Source: Shinella sp. H4-D48
Lineage (GTDB): Bacteria; Pseudomonadota; Alphaproteobacteria; Rhizobiales; Rhizobiaceae
Reading direction: 5' to 3'
DNA length: 64,000 nucleotides
Assembly: GCF_022637395.1 (NCBI RefSeq)
Contig: NZ_CP093338.1
Coordinates: 682,001-746,000, forward strand
The notes beneath the pieces are model-generated. The model saw nothing but the letters and a program-made list of their open reading frames with translations. It was not told the DNA's origin and searched no databases. A program made the position numbers and the translations under genes. This document shows, piece by piece, positions 17,350 to 25,582 of the stretch; positions within the stretch are counted from its first letter, which is position 1, and every line of letters starts with the position of its first letter.

Positions 17350-18768
17350 TCAGGCTCCCGCAGCGATACGCACGGCGGCGATCTTCCCGAGCAGGGGGCC
17401 GTAGATGGCCTGATCGTCGGGCGCCGACCGGTCAAGCGGTTCGGCGATGCGCGTCGTGTTGTAATAGTGCTTCTGGGTGACGTTTTCGGATACCGAGTTC
17501 CCACCCCAGCTACCGCAGCCGAGCGAGAAGGTCTTCGCCAGGCCGTTGGACCAGCTGCCCGAATTCGCAACACCGTGCGACTGGCGCACGATGACCCGCG
17601 AGGTCTTCGTTTCGAGGCCGAGCTTCAGGATACGCTCGGGATCGTTGGAATGGATGCCGCAGGAATGGCCGGCACCAGAATAGCCGGTGATGACGTTGAC
17701 CAGCGCGATGGCGTCGTCGAAGGCATCGTATTTGTAGCAGGTGAGGACGAGGCTGAGCTTTTCGCCGGAGAACGGATAGTCGGCACCGGCGCCCTGCTCT
17801 TCCACCACGATGAACTTGCGACCGACAGGCACGTCGATGCCGGCAAGGGCCGCGATTTCAGCGAGAGGGCGAGCAACGACCTTGCGCGAGACATGGCCGT
17901 TCTCCCAGAGCACGGCCTGGAGCTTCGCCTTCTCTTCGACCGTCGCGATATACGCCCCCTCCTCTTCGAGTGCGCGCAGAAAGCCATCATAGACGGAGGC
18001 CTGGACAATGATGGCGTTTTCGGCCGAGCACCCGGAGGCATTGTCGCCGGTTTTGCCGATCCTGATCTTCGAGGCTGTTTCCGCCAGATCGATCGTCTCG
18101 TCGATGATCACAGCAGCATTGCCTACACCTACCCCATAGGCCGGCTTGCCGGAAGAATACGCCGCGGCCACCATATCACCCGAGCCTGTCGCCATGGTCA
18201 CGTCGCACTGGGCCATGAGCTCGGCGGCGAGCGCCTTAGACGGTGCCACGATACACTGGACCAAATCTTCCGGGGCATCGAGCGCACGAAGAACCTGGCG
18301 GATGACATCGACGACAAAGATGGTGGTATTTTTGCTGGCCGGATGCGGCGCGCAGATCACGGCGTTGCGGGCGCGGATGCCCAGAACCGATTTGAAGATC
18401 GGCGTTGCCTCGCAATTGGTACTTGGCACCAGCGCCGCGATGACTCCGTAGGGCTTGGCAATAGTGATTATGCCGTTCTCGTTGTCGCGGGCGATGACGC
18501 CGACGGTCTTTTCTTTACGGATGTCGTGGAAGATCGCCGGCATCTTGTGCGTAAGTTTGGCGAGCTTACTTTCGACAAGGCCCATCTTCGTCTCGTCATA
18601 AGCCATGTCTGCAATTGTCGCTGCCAGTTCGGGGCGTGAGAGATGGTATACGATCGCACCGGCTATTAGGTCGACCTGCTCCTGGGTGTAGCCGTTCAGG
18701 ATGGCCTGCGCACTGCGCGCCCGGCAAACGAGTTGTGCGATATGACTATGATCTGCGGACTGCGACAT
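17350..18768 (-). CDS. CoA-acylating aldehyde dehydrogenase (SucD/SauS-like)
   Basis: A 472-residue aldehyde dehydrogenase of the CoA-acylating branch (clostridial succinate-semialdehyde dehydrogenase SucD, sulfoacetaldehyde dehydrogenase SauS, AdhE N-terminus). Cys247 in NASGCSAEN is the catalytic cysteine. VIAALVPSTN, AYSSGKPAYGVGVGN and LGCGSWGGNSVSENVT are branch landmarks. The reaction is aldehyde + CoA + NAD(P)+ to acyl-CoA. Paired with the 4-hydroxybutyrate dehydrogenase-like gene downstream it would turn a hydroxy acid into a dicarboxylic or sulfo acyl-CoA. It is the first gene of the minus-strand operon, divergent from the HMG-CoA lyase-like gene. Confidence 0.87.
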   Translation of the reverse strand: MSQSADHSHIAQLVCRARSAQAILNGYTQEQVDLIAGAIVYHLSRPELAATIADMAYDETKMGLVESKLAKLTHKMPAIFHDIRKEKTVGVIARDNENGIITIAKPYGVIAALVPSTNCEATPIFKSVLGIRARNAVICAPHPASKNTTIFVVDVIRQVLRALDAPEDLVQCIVAPSKALAAELMAQCDVTMATGSGDMVAAAYSSGKPAYGVGVGNAAVIIDETIDLAETASKIRIGKTGDNASGCSAENAIIVQASVYDGFLRALEEEGAYIATVEEKAKLQAVLWENGHVSRKVVARPLAEIAALAGIDVPVGRKFIVVEEQGAGADYPFSGEKLSLVLTCYKYDAFDDAIALVNVITGYSGAGHSCGIHSNDPERILKLGLETKTSRVIVRQSHGVANSGSWSNGLAKTFSLGCGSWGGNSVSENVTQKHYYNTTRIAEPLDRSAPDDQAIYGPLLGKIAAVRIAAGA

Positions 18769-18809
18769 TGTTCCTCCAGGCCGCGGTCACGGCCAAATGC
18801 TAAATGCTG

Positions 18810-18820
18810 TGATGCATCAG
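18810..18820. promoter_or_regulatory. Candidate GntR operator half-pair, site 1
   Basis: TGATGCATCAG contains the exact palindrome CTGATG/CATCAG core (TGATGCATCA). It lies 42 bp upstream of the acylating dehydrogenase start. The arms match site 2 at 18880, which supports one shared regulator; the FCD-type GntR product at 15544-16203 is the natural candidate. Binding is inferred. Confidence 0.5.
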
Positions 18821-18879
18821 ATAAGACATCACGATGGACATAAAACAAAGCCAGCCCAACTTCAACTCAAAAATGTCAT

Positions 18880-18891
18880 CTGATGTATCAG
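18880..18891. promoter_or_regulatory. Candidate GntR operator, site 2
   Basis: CTGATGTATCAG is a near-perfect 12-bp palindrome, 70 bp from site 1 and about 70 bp upstream of the lyase start. The surrounding 18840-18900 is AT-rich, as expected of a promoter. With site 1 it brackets the divergent control region of the two operons. Confidence 0.55.
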
Positions 18892-18960
18892 TTCATATTC
18901 TCCTTGATACTTTCCGTGACGCATGTTAGCCGGCATGACAAGCGAAAACAGGAGGTGGAG

Positions 18961-19875
18961 ATGGCAGAGGAAAAGGATCGCGTAGAGATCAATGAGGTCG
19001 TTCTGCGGGATGGCCTCCAGAACGAGCCGGATTTCGTTGCGACCGAGGAGAAGATCCGACTTGCTGACGGCCTTTCGCGCACGGGTGTCAGGCGTCTCGA
19101 GGTTTCATCTTTCGTGTCGCCGAAAGCGATTCCGAACCTGCGCGACGCGGCCGACGTACTCCAGGGCATAACGCGCGTGCCGGGCGTGCGTTACACGGCA
19201 CTCGTGCCCAATGTGCGTGGCGCGGAGCGTGCGCTGGAGAGCAGCGTGGACGAGGTGAACCTCGTCATGTCCATCGGAGAACGGCACAATCTCGCCAACA
19301 TGCGGATGACATGCGACCAGTCGCTTGCCCAGTTCAAGGAAATTATGACAGCGATCGCGGGCAGCAGTTTCTTCGTGAACGGCACGCTCGCTACGACGTT
19401 TGGCTGCCCGTTCGAGGGTCGCCAATCGGTGGAGCGGGTGCTATGGGCCATTGATATCTATCGCGAAATGGGCATTGAAGGCATCACGATCGCCGATACG
19501 ATCGGCGTCGCCAACCCCCGTCAGGTCGGTGAACTCACGACGACAATTTTCCGGCATCACCCGGACCTGCAGCTAACGCTCCATCTGCACAACACGCGCG
19601 ACATGGGTCTTGCCAACGCGCTTGCGGCTTATGATGCCGGCATCCGAAGCTTCGACTCCGCACTTGGCGGCATCGGCGGTTGCCCCTATGCCCCCGGTGC
19701 GACGGGAAATGTCTGCACCGAGGATCTGGTTCATATGTTCCACGCTTGCGGGATCGACACAGGCGTGGATCTTTCAGCGTTGATCGGACTTTCATGCGAG
19801 CTTCCGGCCTTGCTTGGCCATGCCACGCCTGGCTATGTCATGAAAGCAGGAACCAGCGATCGCGTTTACGCCTAG
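18961..19875 (+). CDS. Hydroxymethylglutaryl-CoA lyase family protein
   Basis: A 304-residue TIM-barrel lyase of the HMG-CoA lyase group. Catalytic/metal residues visible are Arg16-Asp17 (VVLRDGLQNE), His208 and His210 (LTLHLHNTRD) and the signature cysteine Cys241 in GGIGGCPYAPGATGN. It would cleave a 3-hydroxy-3-methylacyl-CoA or a related 3-hydroxyacyl-CoA to acetyl-CoA plus a keto compound. ATG 18961 follows AGGAGG; an upstream ATG at 18883 falls in the operator region and is rejected. Divergent from the dehydrogenase operon across the palindromes, so probably co-regulated. Leucine breakdown genes are absent nearby, so another acyl-CoA substrate is plausible. Confidence 0.87.
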   Translation: MAEEKDRVEINEVVLRDGLQNEPDFVATEEKIRLADGLSRTGVRRLEVSSFVSPKAIPNLRDAADVLQGITRVPGVRYTALVPNVRGAERALESSVDEVNLVMSIGERHNLANMRMTCDQSLAQFKEIMTAIAGSSFFVNGTLATTFGCPFEGRQSVERVLWAIDIYREMGIEGITIADTIGVANPRQVGELTTTIFRHHPDLQLTLHLHNTRDMGLANALAAYDAGIRSFDSALGGIGGCPYAPGATGNVCTEDLVHMFHACGIDTGVDLSALIGLSCELPALLGHATPGYVMKAGTSDRVYA

Positions 19876-20187
19876 ATGCTCGGATCTGACCGCGTCTGCT
19901 TGTTGCAGCATAATACCATCAGCCCGCGCATTGACGCCGAGGCAAGTGGCTTTGACGAAAGGCAGGCGTCAGGGGACCAAGTGGCGCACTCCACGGGTAG
20001 CGCACCGCTAGCGACCGGGAGCTTCATCGTTCGGACTGTGGGGGCGTCATTGCCGTTTTCAAACAGTGACTTGGCGTTGCTTGGCGTCCGGGTCGGCGAA
20101 TAGCGAGTATGGGCAGCGTTCAATCACAGGCATGACCGCCGTGGGAGGTTGGCCGAACAACTTTGAACCAGGAAGATGAACCCGTTA
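19876..20187. other. Gap without a supported gene (3' of HMG-CoA lyase)
   Basis: About 310 bp. A 75-codon plus-strand frame (19876-20103) begins right after the lyase stop but has no recognisable domain and no Shine-Dalgarno of its own. I regard it as chance or debris next to the decayed oxidoreductase. No T-tailed terminator for the lyase gene was seen. Confidence 0.4.
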
Positions 20188-21125
20188 TCAATCGCCCGAC
20201 AGGCCGGACGGCCGCCGGATCATGGCTGCCGCAATCGCTGTCGCTTCACCCGTCATGGTGCGGGCCGGCACGTTGCGGGTGGAACCGAAGGCGATGGCAT
20301 CGACGGAGATGCACCGTCCGGCAACGAGGATATTGTCCACATCGAGCGGCACCAGCGTGCGCCACGGAATGCCGTAACCGATGCCGACATGGTCCATGAT
20401 GGCGCGGCTGCCGCCCGGCTCGTGCACGTCGACCGGCGAATTGCAAAGACCGATCGCATCGTCGAAGCGACCGTTGCCTCGCACGTCGGCCTCAGTCAGG
20501 ATGTAATGACCGGTCACGCGGCGGGTCTCACGCACGCCAAGCTTGGGCGCGAGTTCCAGGAAGATCGCATCCTCGAAGCCGCCGACATAGCGCTGCAGGA
20601 AATCGAACGCGCAATAGGCCTGCTTGCGGATTTAGATCTCGGCGCGGCTCAGGTCGCGGTCGTCGAGGCCATTGCCCTGATAACGCGTCACGTTGACGCT
20701 GATCTCGCCGGGGATGAGCCCCGTCTTCATGGTGATGTGATCTTTCGGGATGATCCAGTTAAAGCCTTCGGCAACCTTGTCCTTGATGCGCTGCTGGAAG
20801 CCAGTCAGAAGCACGGCCATGGTATAGTATTCATTGCGATTGCCGGCTTCCTTCGGATAGACGACTTCCCACATGTCCGCCCGGTTCGCCTCGCAATCGG
20901 CGATGAGCGCCGGAACATTGACGTTGAGCACGCGGAAATAGATGTGATGGGCTGGGTGCGGATGAGAAGCCCGCGCACTGCGCCATCCTTCATCACCGTC
21001 TGGACCACGTTGGCGCGCAGCAGCACCTCGACGCCCGATTCTTCCACCATTTCTTCGAGCAATATGGCCCCGTACAGCTTCTCGTCTTAGCTGTTATCCT
21101 TGCAATCGAAGCGTTCCACGTACTC
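20188..21125 (-). pseudogene. FAD-dependent oxidoreductase (FAD_oxidored family), degenerate
   Basis: Read from 21125 downward on the minus strand. DEKLYGAILLEEMVEESGVE and VVQTVMKDGAVRGLLI occupy one frame (21090-20950). The continuation LNVNVPALIADCEANRADMW, NWIIPKDHITMKTGLIPGE and SVNVTRYQGNGLDDRDLSRA is in another frame, with the segment that normally carries the IDCTGDGD motif missing between them. An in-frame TAA (20634-20632) interrupts AEI*IRKQAY, after which the same frame runs on to ELAPKLGVRETRRVTGHY, VDNILVAGRCIS and the natural stop at 20188. The N-terminal FAD-binding GxGxxG part is absent. Thus truncation, internal deletion/frameshift and nonsense are all present. Confidence 0.8.
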
Positions 21126-21353
21126 TTGTTTCCAACTGGGCAGCGCACGAAGATTGGACCTCGGACACGAGTGGAACTTAAGCTCTTGAATGGGATCGAA
21201 CCTACGACCCGCTGTTCTTCCGCGCTGATCTCACGCGAGTTCCTTGAGATGTCAGAGAGTTGGAAATCCTCGTGCTCGGTGGCCAGTACCTTGACCATGA
21301 CATAGGAGGACCGATCTGCAATTCATCTGGTGACATATCAGACAGCTTCCGAT

Positions 21354-21429
21354 GGAAATTGGATGGAAATGGATGAATAAATAGTGCATGCCATCGTTTT
21401 GGGAATTGGGTGGAAATGGATGCGTAAAT
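21354..21429 (+). repeat. Two ~29-bp direct repeats upstream of and overlapping the Fic gene start
   Basis: Repeat 1 is 21354-21382 (core TGGATGGAAATGGATGAATA) and repeat 2 is 21401-21429 (core TGGGTGGAAATGGATGCGTA). They are spaced 47 bp start to start and differ at only a few positions. The second reaches the ATG at 21428. They lack inverted symmetry. A repeat that covers the translation start suggests an operator, perhaps for the winged-helix tail of the Fic protein itself. Confidence 0.6.
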
Positions 21430-22483
21430 GGAATTGTTAAATACGGCGACCGTCCGGATCACGCCCGAAGTCCTGTCGCTCATCGCCGAAATCGACGAGT
21501 TCAAGGGTGCTTGGCGTGCGATCGGCCGGATCGCGCCTGAGCGGCTGTCCAGCCTCCGGCGTGTGGCCACGATCGAAAGCGTCGGTTCCTCAACACGTAT
21601 CGAAGGGGCACGCCTCACGGACCGAGAGGTCGAAAAGCTTCTGGCAAACATCCGCCTTGGGTCGTTTACGACACGCGATGAGCAAGAGGTTGCCGGCTAT
21701 GCGGAGGTGATGGAGACCATCTTCAGTGCTTACGAAGCTATGTCGCTCACCGAGAGTCATATCCGTCAGCTCCACCGCGACCTTCTTACGCATTCGACAA
21801 AGGACGAGCGGCATCGCGGCGCTTACAAAACCCTCTCCAACAACGTGGAAGCGTTCAACGAACAGGGCCTGAGCCTTGGCGTAGTTTTCGCAACGGCATC
21901 GCCATTCGATACGCCGCGTCGAATGGAAGAGCTGATCATCTGGTTGGATGAACAACAGCGAGAAAAGCGGCTCCATCCACTTTTGGTCGTCGCGATTTTC
22001 GTTGTCGTTTTCCTGGAAATCCATCCATTCCAGGATGGTAATGGCCGCCTATCACGTATTCTGACGACCTTGTTGCTCCTGCGGGCCGGCTACGCTTACG
22101 TGCCCTACAGCTCCCTCGAGAGCATAATCGAGCAAAGCAAGGAGAGCTATTACATCTCGCTTCGGCGCACGCAGGGAACGATCCGCACCGCCGAGCCAGA
22201 CTGGAATCCCTGGATCGAGTACTTTCTGAGAGCGCTGCATCGGCAGAAGACGCAACTTGAGAAAAAAATGGAGCGCGAACGAATTATCCTCGCCGACATG
22301 CCGGAATTGTCCGTGACATTGCTTGAGTTGGCCCGCGAGCACGGGCGGATTACGGTCGCGGAGGCTGCACGGATCACCGCTGCAAGCCGTCACACCATTA
22401 AGGATCATCTCAGGGCGCTCGTGGATCAAGGGCACCTCGTCCTGCACGGTGCCGGCCGCGGCGCCTGGTACGGTCTTTCCTAA
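21428..22483 (+). CDS. Fic-family protein with N-terminal inhibitory motif and C-terminal winged helix
   Basis: A 351-residue class II Fic protein. The inhibitory helix motif [S/T]xxxE[G/N] appears as Ser55-TRI-Glu59-Gly60. The catalytic motif is His199-PFQDGNGRLSR, complete with all residues for AMP transfer. After ~residue 285 comes a winged-helix DNA-binding region (VAEAARITAASRHTIKDHLR). Such proteins AMPylate (or modify) a target and are often self-regulated; no antitoxin gene is needed because inhibition is internal. Base use is a little more AT-rich than its neighbours and it stands between a pseudogene and an operon, consistent with acquisition. Target unknown. Confidence 0.88.
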   Translation: MELLNTATVRITPEVLSLIAEIDEFKGAWRAIGRIAPERLSSLRRVATIESVGSSTRIEGARLTDREVEKLLANIRLGSFTTRDEQEVAGYAEVMETIFSAYEAMSLTESHIRQLHRDLLTHSTKDERHRGAYKTLSNNVEAFNEQGLSLGVVFATASPFDTPRRMEELIIWLDEQQREKRLHPLLVVAIFVVVFLEIHPFQDGNGRLSRILTTLLLLRAGYAYVPYSSLESIIEQSKESYYISLRRTQGTIRTAEPDWNPWIEYFLRALHRQKTQLEKKMERERIILADMPELSVTLLELAREHGRITVAEAARITAASRHTIKDHLRALVDQGHLVLHGAGRGAWYGLS

Positions 22484-22693
22484 CGAAGTGGTGTCAGGCC
22501 CATCTGAATGGATTTGATCTTGAAGCAATATGAACCTATGGCCCAGACGTACGACTAGATAGTATTTATCGTCAATTTCATTCTTGATCTTCAGCGTGTC
22601 GCCGCAAGAGATCTAAGATCTGGCTCCACTCGCGACGTTTTTGGAGGACAGGTTCTTCCACCCACTTCATTGCTCAAGCGCGCGCATATCGAG

Positions 22694-23137
22694 TCAAGAT
22701 GCTCCACTTGCAGACGACGTCAAAGTCGAAAAATGATGCAGCGCTATTTGCCATTCCCCCTTCGTATTCACGACGACAAACGAAGAGCGTACTCGGTTGT
22801 GCACGATCGTACCGTCCAGATGGCGATTAATGATGTTGCCGAACCCCTGCGCGATCAACGCACCCACGCCAAAGGCACGGATATTCTGATCAACGAGAGA
22901 AAGTGTGACGCCCCGGAGCGTGTTCCGGTAACTATCGAAATACTCCTCGACCTCCGAGCGGCCGACATAGAGCCTTGGCAACAAGCCGAAAAAAACGGCG
23001 TCGCCCGTATAGATCCTGGCGAGCGCCTTGCTATCCCAGGTCGCTGCCGCAGCGTTCCACCTCTGCTGTATCTCATCGAGAATTATGTCATGCATTTGAA
23101 AACAGGAGCTCTCGGACGGAAGCCTTGCGGCGGCCAT
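22694..23137 (-). CDS. SnoaL/NTF2-like small protein (DUF4440-type)
   Basis: Up to 147 residues; the conserved part starts at MHDIILDEIQQRWNAAAATW (ATG 23095), which may be the true start. It has the cone-shaped NTF2-like pattern: a helical opening, DAVFFGLLPRLYVGRSEVEEYF, then strands ending GEWQIALHHFSTL. Members act as small-molecule isomerases/hydrolases or as binding domains; the reaction here is unknown. It lies ~110 nt downstream of the lactonase in the same direction and may be part of that operon. Confidence 0.7.
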   Translation of the reverse strand: MAAARLPSESSCFQMHDIILDEIQQRWNAAAATWDSKALARIYTGDAVFFGLLPRLYVGRSEVEEYFDSYRNTLRGVTLSLVDQNIRAFGVGALIAQGFGNIINRHLDGTIVHNRVRSSFVVVNTKGEWQIALHHFSTLTSSASGAS

Positions 23138-23249
23138 CGTGGGTTATGTTTAGGTCGGATACAAATGTCAGGGCTTCGCCTAGCGCCGGTACGCCACGGC
23201 GACGTCAGCCGCCAGCGGATATCCGCCGACGGCATCAAACTTTCGAAGA

Positions 23250-24038
23250 TCAGTCATAATATTCCACGGGCGCTTTCTTGAAGGCCTGCCAGGTTTCCAT
23301 GTCATGGCCAGGCACGACAATCGCGTTTTCCTTCTCCACAATACGGCGCAGCCTGCGAACAGACGCTGCTGCCTCACGTGCCGAGGTCAGTGCACCGGGA
23401 AGGCACTTTTCGTTCCAATGGTCCATCGTGTAGGCCGCATCGATCGCGAGCAGGATCGGACCGGTGTTCGGCAACCGCACCATGATTGACTGGTGACCGG
23501 GCGTATGCCCCGGTGACATGAACGTCTGGACGCTGCCGTCGCCAAACACGTCATACTGGTCTTCGTCCTCCATCACGTCCCAGGTGATGCCGTCCTTGGT
23601 CAGGTCTTTCTTGATGTAGCCACCCTGCATGAACCAGTCGGCGGAGAAAGCCCAGTCGATTTCGCGGCGCTGGACCAGATGGCGTGCTTTAGGGAAATTG
23701 CCGCAGGCGCCAGAATGATCGAGATGCAGATGTGAGTGAAGCACGAACTTGATGTCGGCAGGCTTCATGCCGATCTTGGCGAGCTGGTTCACGCAGCCCT
23801 CCATCGGATCCATGATCGGGTAGTACTTCTTGGTCGTCTCGCCCCACCAGCCTTCTGGATCGTGGGCTGCCTCGACGGCTGTACCGCCATCGATGACAAT
23901 ATTACCCTTAGGGTGCACGATCAGGTACCAGGGTATCGGCGTGAAGAACGTGTCCTGGCTATAGCCAAGCTTAATGTCGACTTCCTTTTGCCGGATCTGG
24001 CCGGTTTGGAACATGTAGAGCCTGATATCTGTGCTCAT
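23250..24038 (-). CDS. Metallo-beta-lactamase-fold lactonase, AttM/BlcC-like
   Basis: A 262-residue zinc hydrolase. The HxHxDH site is His103-L-His105-L-Asp107-His108; further ligands are in LLAIDAAYTMDHWNEK and VVPGHD. Length and many segments (TDIRLYM start, VIDGGTAVEAA, HIVQR-like HLVQRREIDWAF, GHTPGHQSIMVRLPNTGP) resemble Agrobacterium AttM/BlcC, which opens gamma-butyrolactone and also N-acyl homoserine lactones. It is the last gene of an RbsABC-type transporter operon, 32 nt after the ATPase gene, so hydrolysis of an imported or freely entering lactone is the likely job. It could also quench quorum signals. Substrate is inferred. Confidence 0.85.
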   Translation of the reverse strand: MSTDIRLYMFQTGQIRQKEVDIKLGYSQDTFFTPIPWYLIVHPKGNIVIDGGTAVEAAHDPEGWWGETTKKYYPIMDPMEGCVNQLAKIGMKPADIKFVLHSHLHLDHSGACGNFPKARHLVQRREIDWAFSADWFMQGGYIKKDLTKDGITWDVMEDEDQYDVFGDGSVQTFMSPGHTPGHQSIMVRLPNTGPILLAIDAAYTMDHWNEKCLPGALTSAREAAASVRRLRRIVEKENAIVVPGHDMETWQAFKKAPVEYYD

Positions 24039-24070
24039 GGGGTCTCCTCCTATCGTGGATCTGATGCAGC

Positions 24071-25573
24071 TTACGCCGCGGTTTTCGATTTGCCGCTCAG
24101 GGTGACGGCGAGAAGCTCATCGTAGGTCCAATTGGTCTTTGGGGCTTCCGCGACCCGGTTACCGTCGTGAATGACCATCACGCGATCGGCCAGTGCCAGC
24201 ATCTCGCGCAATGAAGACGACACAAGCAACACCGCCGCGCCTTGCTGTGCAAGCTGCAGGATGATGTCGTAGATCTCCTTGATAGCACCGACATCAACGC
24301 CGTTCGTCGGCTCAGCGATGATGTAGAGCGATGCACCGGCGCTCATCCATTTGCCGATGACCACCTTCTGTTGGTTGCCGCCGGAAAAGAAGCGGACCTG
24401 GATGGCGGCGTTGCGCGGCCGCACCGCTAGCTGGTCCATTACGTCGTCGGCATATTCCTTCATAGCACCGGGGCGGACGGTGAAGAACCGTTCCAGCCTA
24501 TTCAGCACCGGAAGGCAGATGTTCTCGGCAACGGAAAGCGCCGGAAAGAGCGCTTGCTTGCGGCGGTCCTCGGGAATGAGCGCCACGCCAGAACGCCGCG
24601 CGGCGATGGGTGTGCTGACGTCGATGGCCTTTCCGCGCAGGTTCACCGTGCCCGTGTGACGGACGACGCCGCCGAGTGCACGCGCAACATCCTCCATGCC
24701 GCCCCCGACCGGCCCCGTGATGCCCAGAACTTCGCCCGCCCGGATAGTGAAGGACAGCGGCGACAGGTTGGTCGTCGCCAAGTTAGTCGCCTCTAGAAGA
24801 ACATCTAAGCGAACCCGGCTGCCATCATTGTAGGTCGATAGCTCTGCGCGATTGCGGTCAACCATAAGCTCGGTCACCCGATCTTCGGTGACTTCGCCGC
24901 GGTTGAGTGTACCTGAGACAAGCCCTCCGCGCAGGATGGTTGCACGATCGCAGATTTCCTGCACCTCCTTAAGGCGATGGGAGATATAAACGATGGCGAT
25001 ACCCTGTTTCTTGAAGCGCTCGATGATCCGGAAGAGCACTTCCGATTCCGCGGCGGAAAGACGGGCCGTCGGCTCATCCAGCACGATCAGCTTGTATCGC
25101 CGATGGAAGAGCGTCGCCAGCGTAACAAGCTGCATCTCGGCGGCCGACAGTGTGCCCGCGTTGCGGCTTGCATCGAGCTCGATGCCCATTTCGGCCAGGA
25201 TCGCGGTCGCCTCTTCGTGGATCGCCCGGTCACTGATGCGCAACCACCCCGGTTCGTTTCCAAGCAGTATGTTCTGCCCGACGGTAAAGCTGGAGACGAG
25301 TTCGGCGTCCTGATAGACGGCGCCAAGGCCCAGACGGTGTGCCTCTGGCGGGTTTGAGACCCGCACAGGCGTGCCTTCGAGGAAAATCTCGCCGGCGCTG
25401 GGTGAATAGACGCCGGTGAGTATCTTGATCAAGGTTGACTTGCCTGCGCCGTTTTCGCCGAGCAGGCCGTGGACCTCGCCGGCCAGGAAGCTGAGGCTCA
25501 CACCCTTCAGCGCCTTGGTGCCAGCGAATTCCTTCTCGAGATTTTTCAGTTCGACGAGTGCTGTTCCAGTCAT
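24071..25573 (-). CDS. Sugar-type ABC transporter ATP-binding protein (RbsA/MglA family)
   Basis: A 500-residue tandem ATPase. The first domain has Walker A GENGAGKSTLIK (~39-50) and Walker B LIVLDEPTARL. The second domain has a non-canonical Walker A (TGPVGGGMEDVARALGG), normal for this family, and signature FSGGNQQKVVIGKWM. It powers uptake with the single permease gene upstream. The N-domain signature is LSAAEMQ rather than LSGGQ, again usual in RbsA-like proteins. The gene sits 9 nt after the permease and 32 nt before the lactonase. Confidence 0.9.
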   Translation of the reverse strand: MTGTALVELKNLEKEFAGTKALKGVSLSFLAGEVHGLLGENGAGKSTLIKILTGVYSPSAGEIFLEGTPVRVSNPPEAHRLGLGAVYQDAELVSSFTVGQNILLGNEPGWLRISDRAIHEEATAILAEMGIELDASRNAGTLSAAEMQLVTLATLFHRRYKLIVLDEPTARLSAAESEVLFRIIERFKKQGIAIVYISHRLKEVQEICDRATILRGGLVSGTLNRGEVTEDRVTELMVDRNRAELSTYNDGSRVRLDVLLEATNLATTNLSPLSFTIRAGEVLGITGPVGGGMEDVARALGGVVRHTGTVNLRGKAIDVSTPIAARRSGVALIPEDRRKQALFPALSVAENICLPVLNRLERFFTVRPGAMKEYADDVMDQLAVRPRNAAIQVRFFSGGNQQKVVIGKWMSAGASLYIIAEPTNGVDVGAIKEIYDIILQLAQQGAAVLLVSSSLREMLALADRVMVIHDGNRVAEAPKTNWTYDELLAVTLSGKSKTAA

Positions 25574-25582
25574 CGCTTCACC

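Noticed and set aside
15361-18639. Two long plus-strand frames (485 and 468 codons)
   Set aside because: Antisense to the GntR, 4HB dehydrogenase and aldehyde dehydrogenase genes. Composition bias only.
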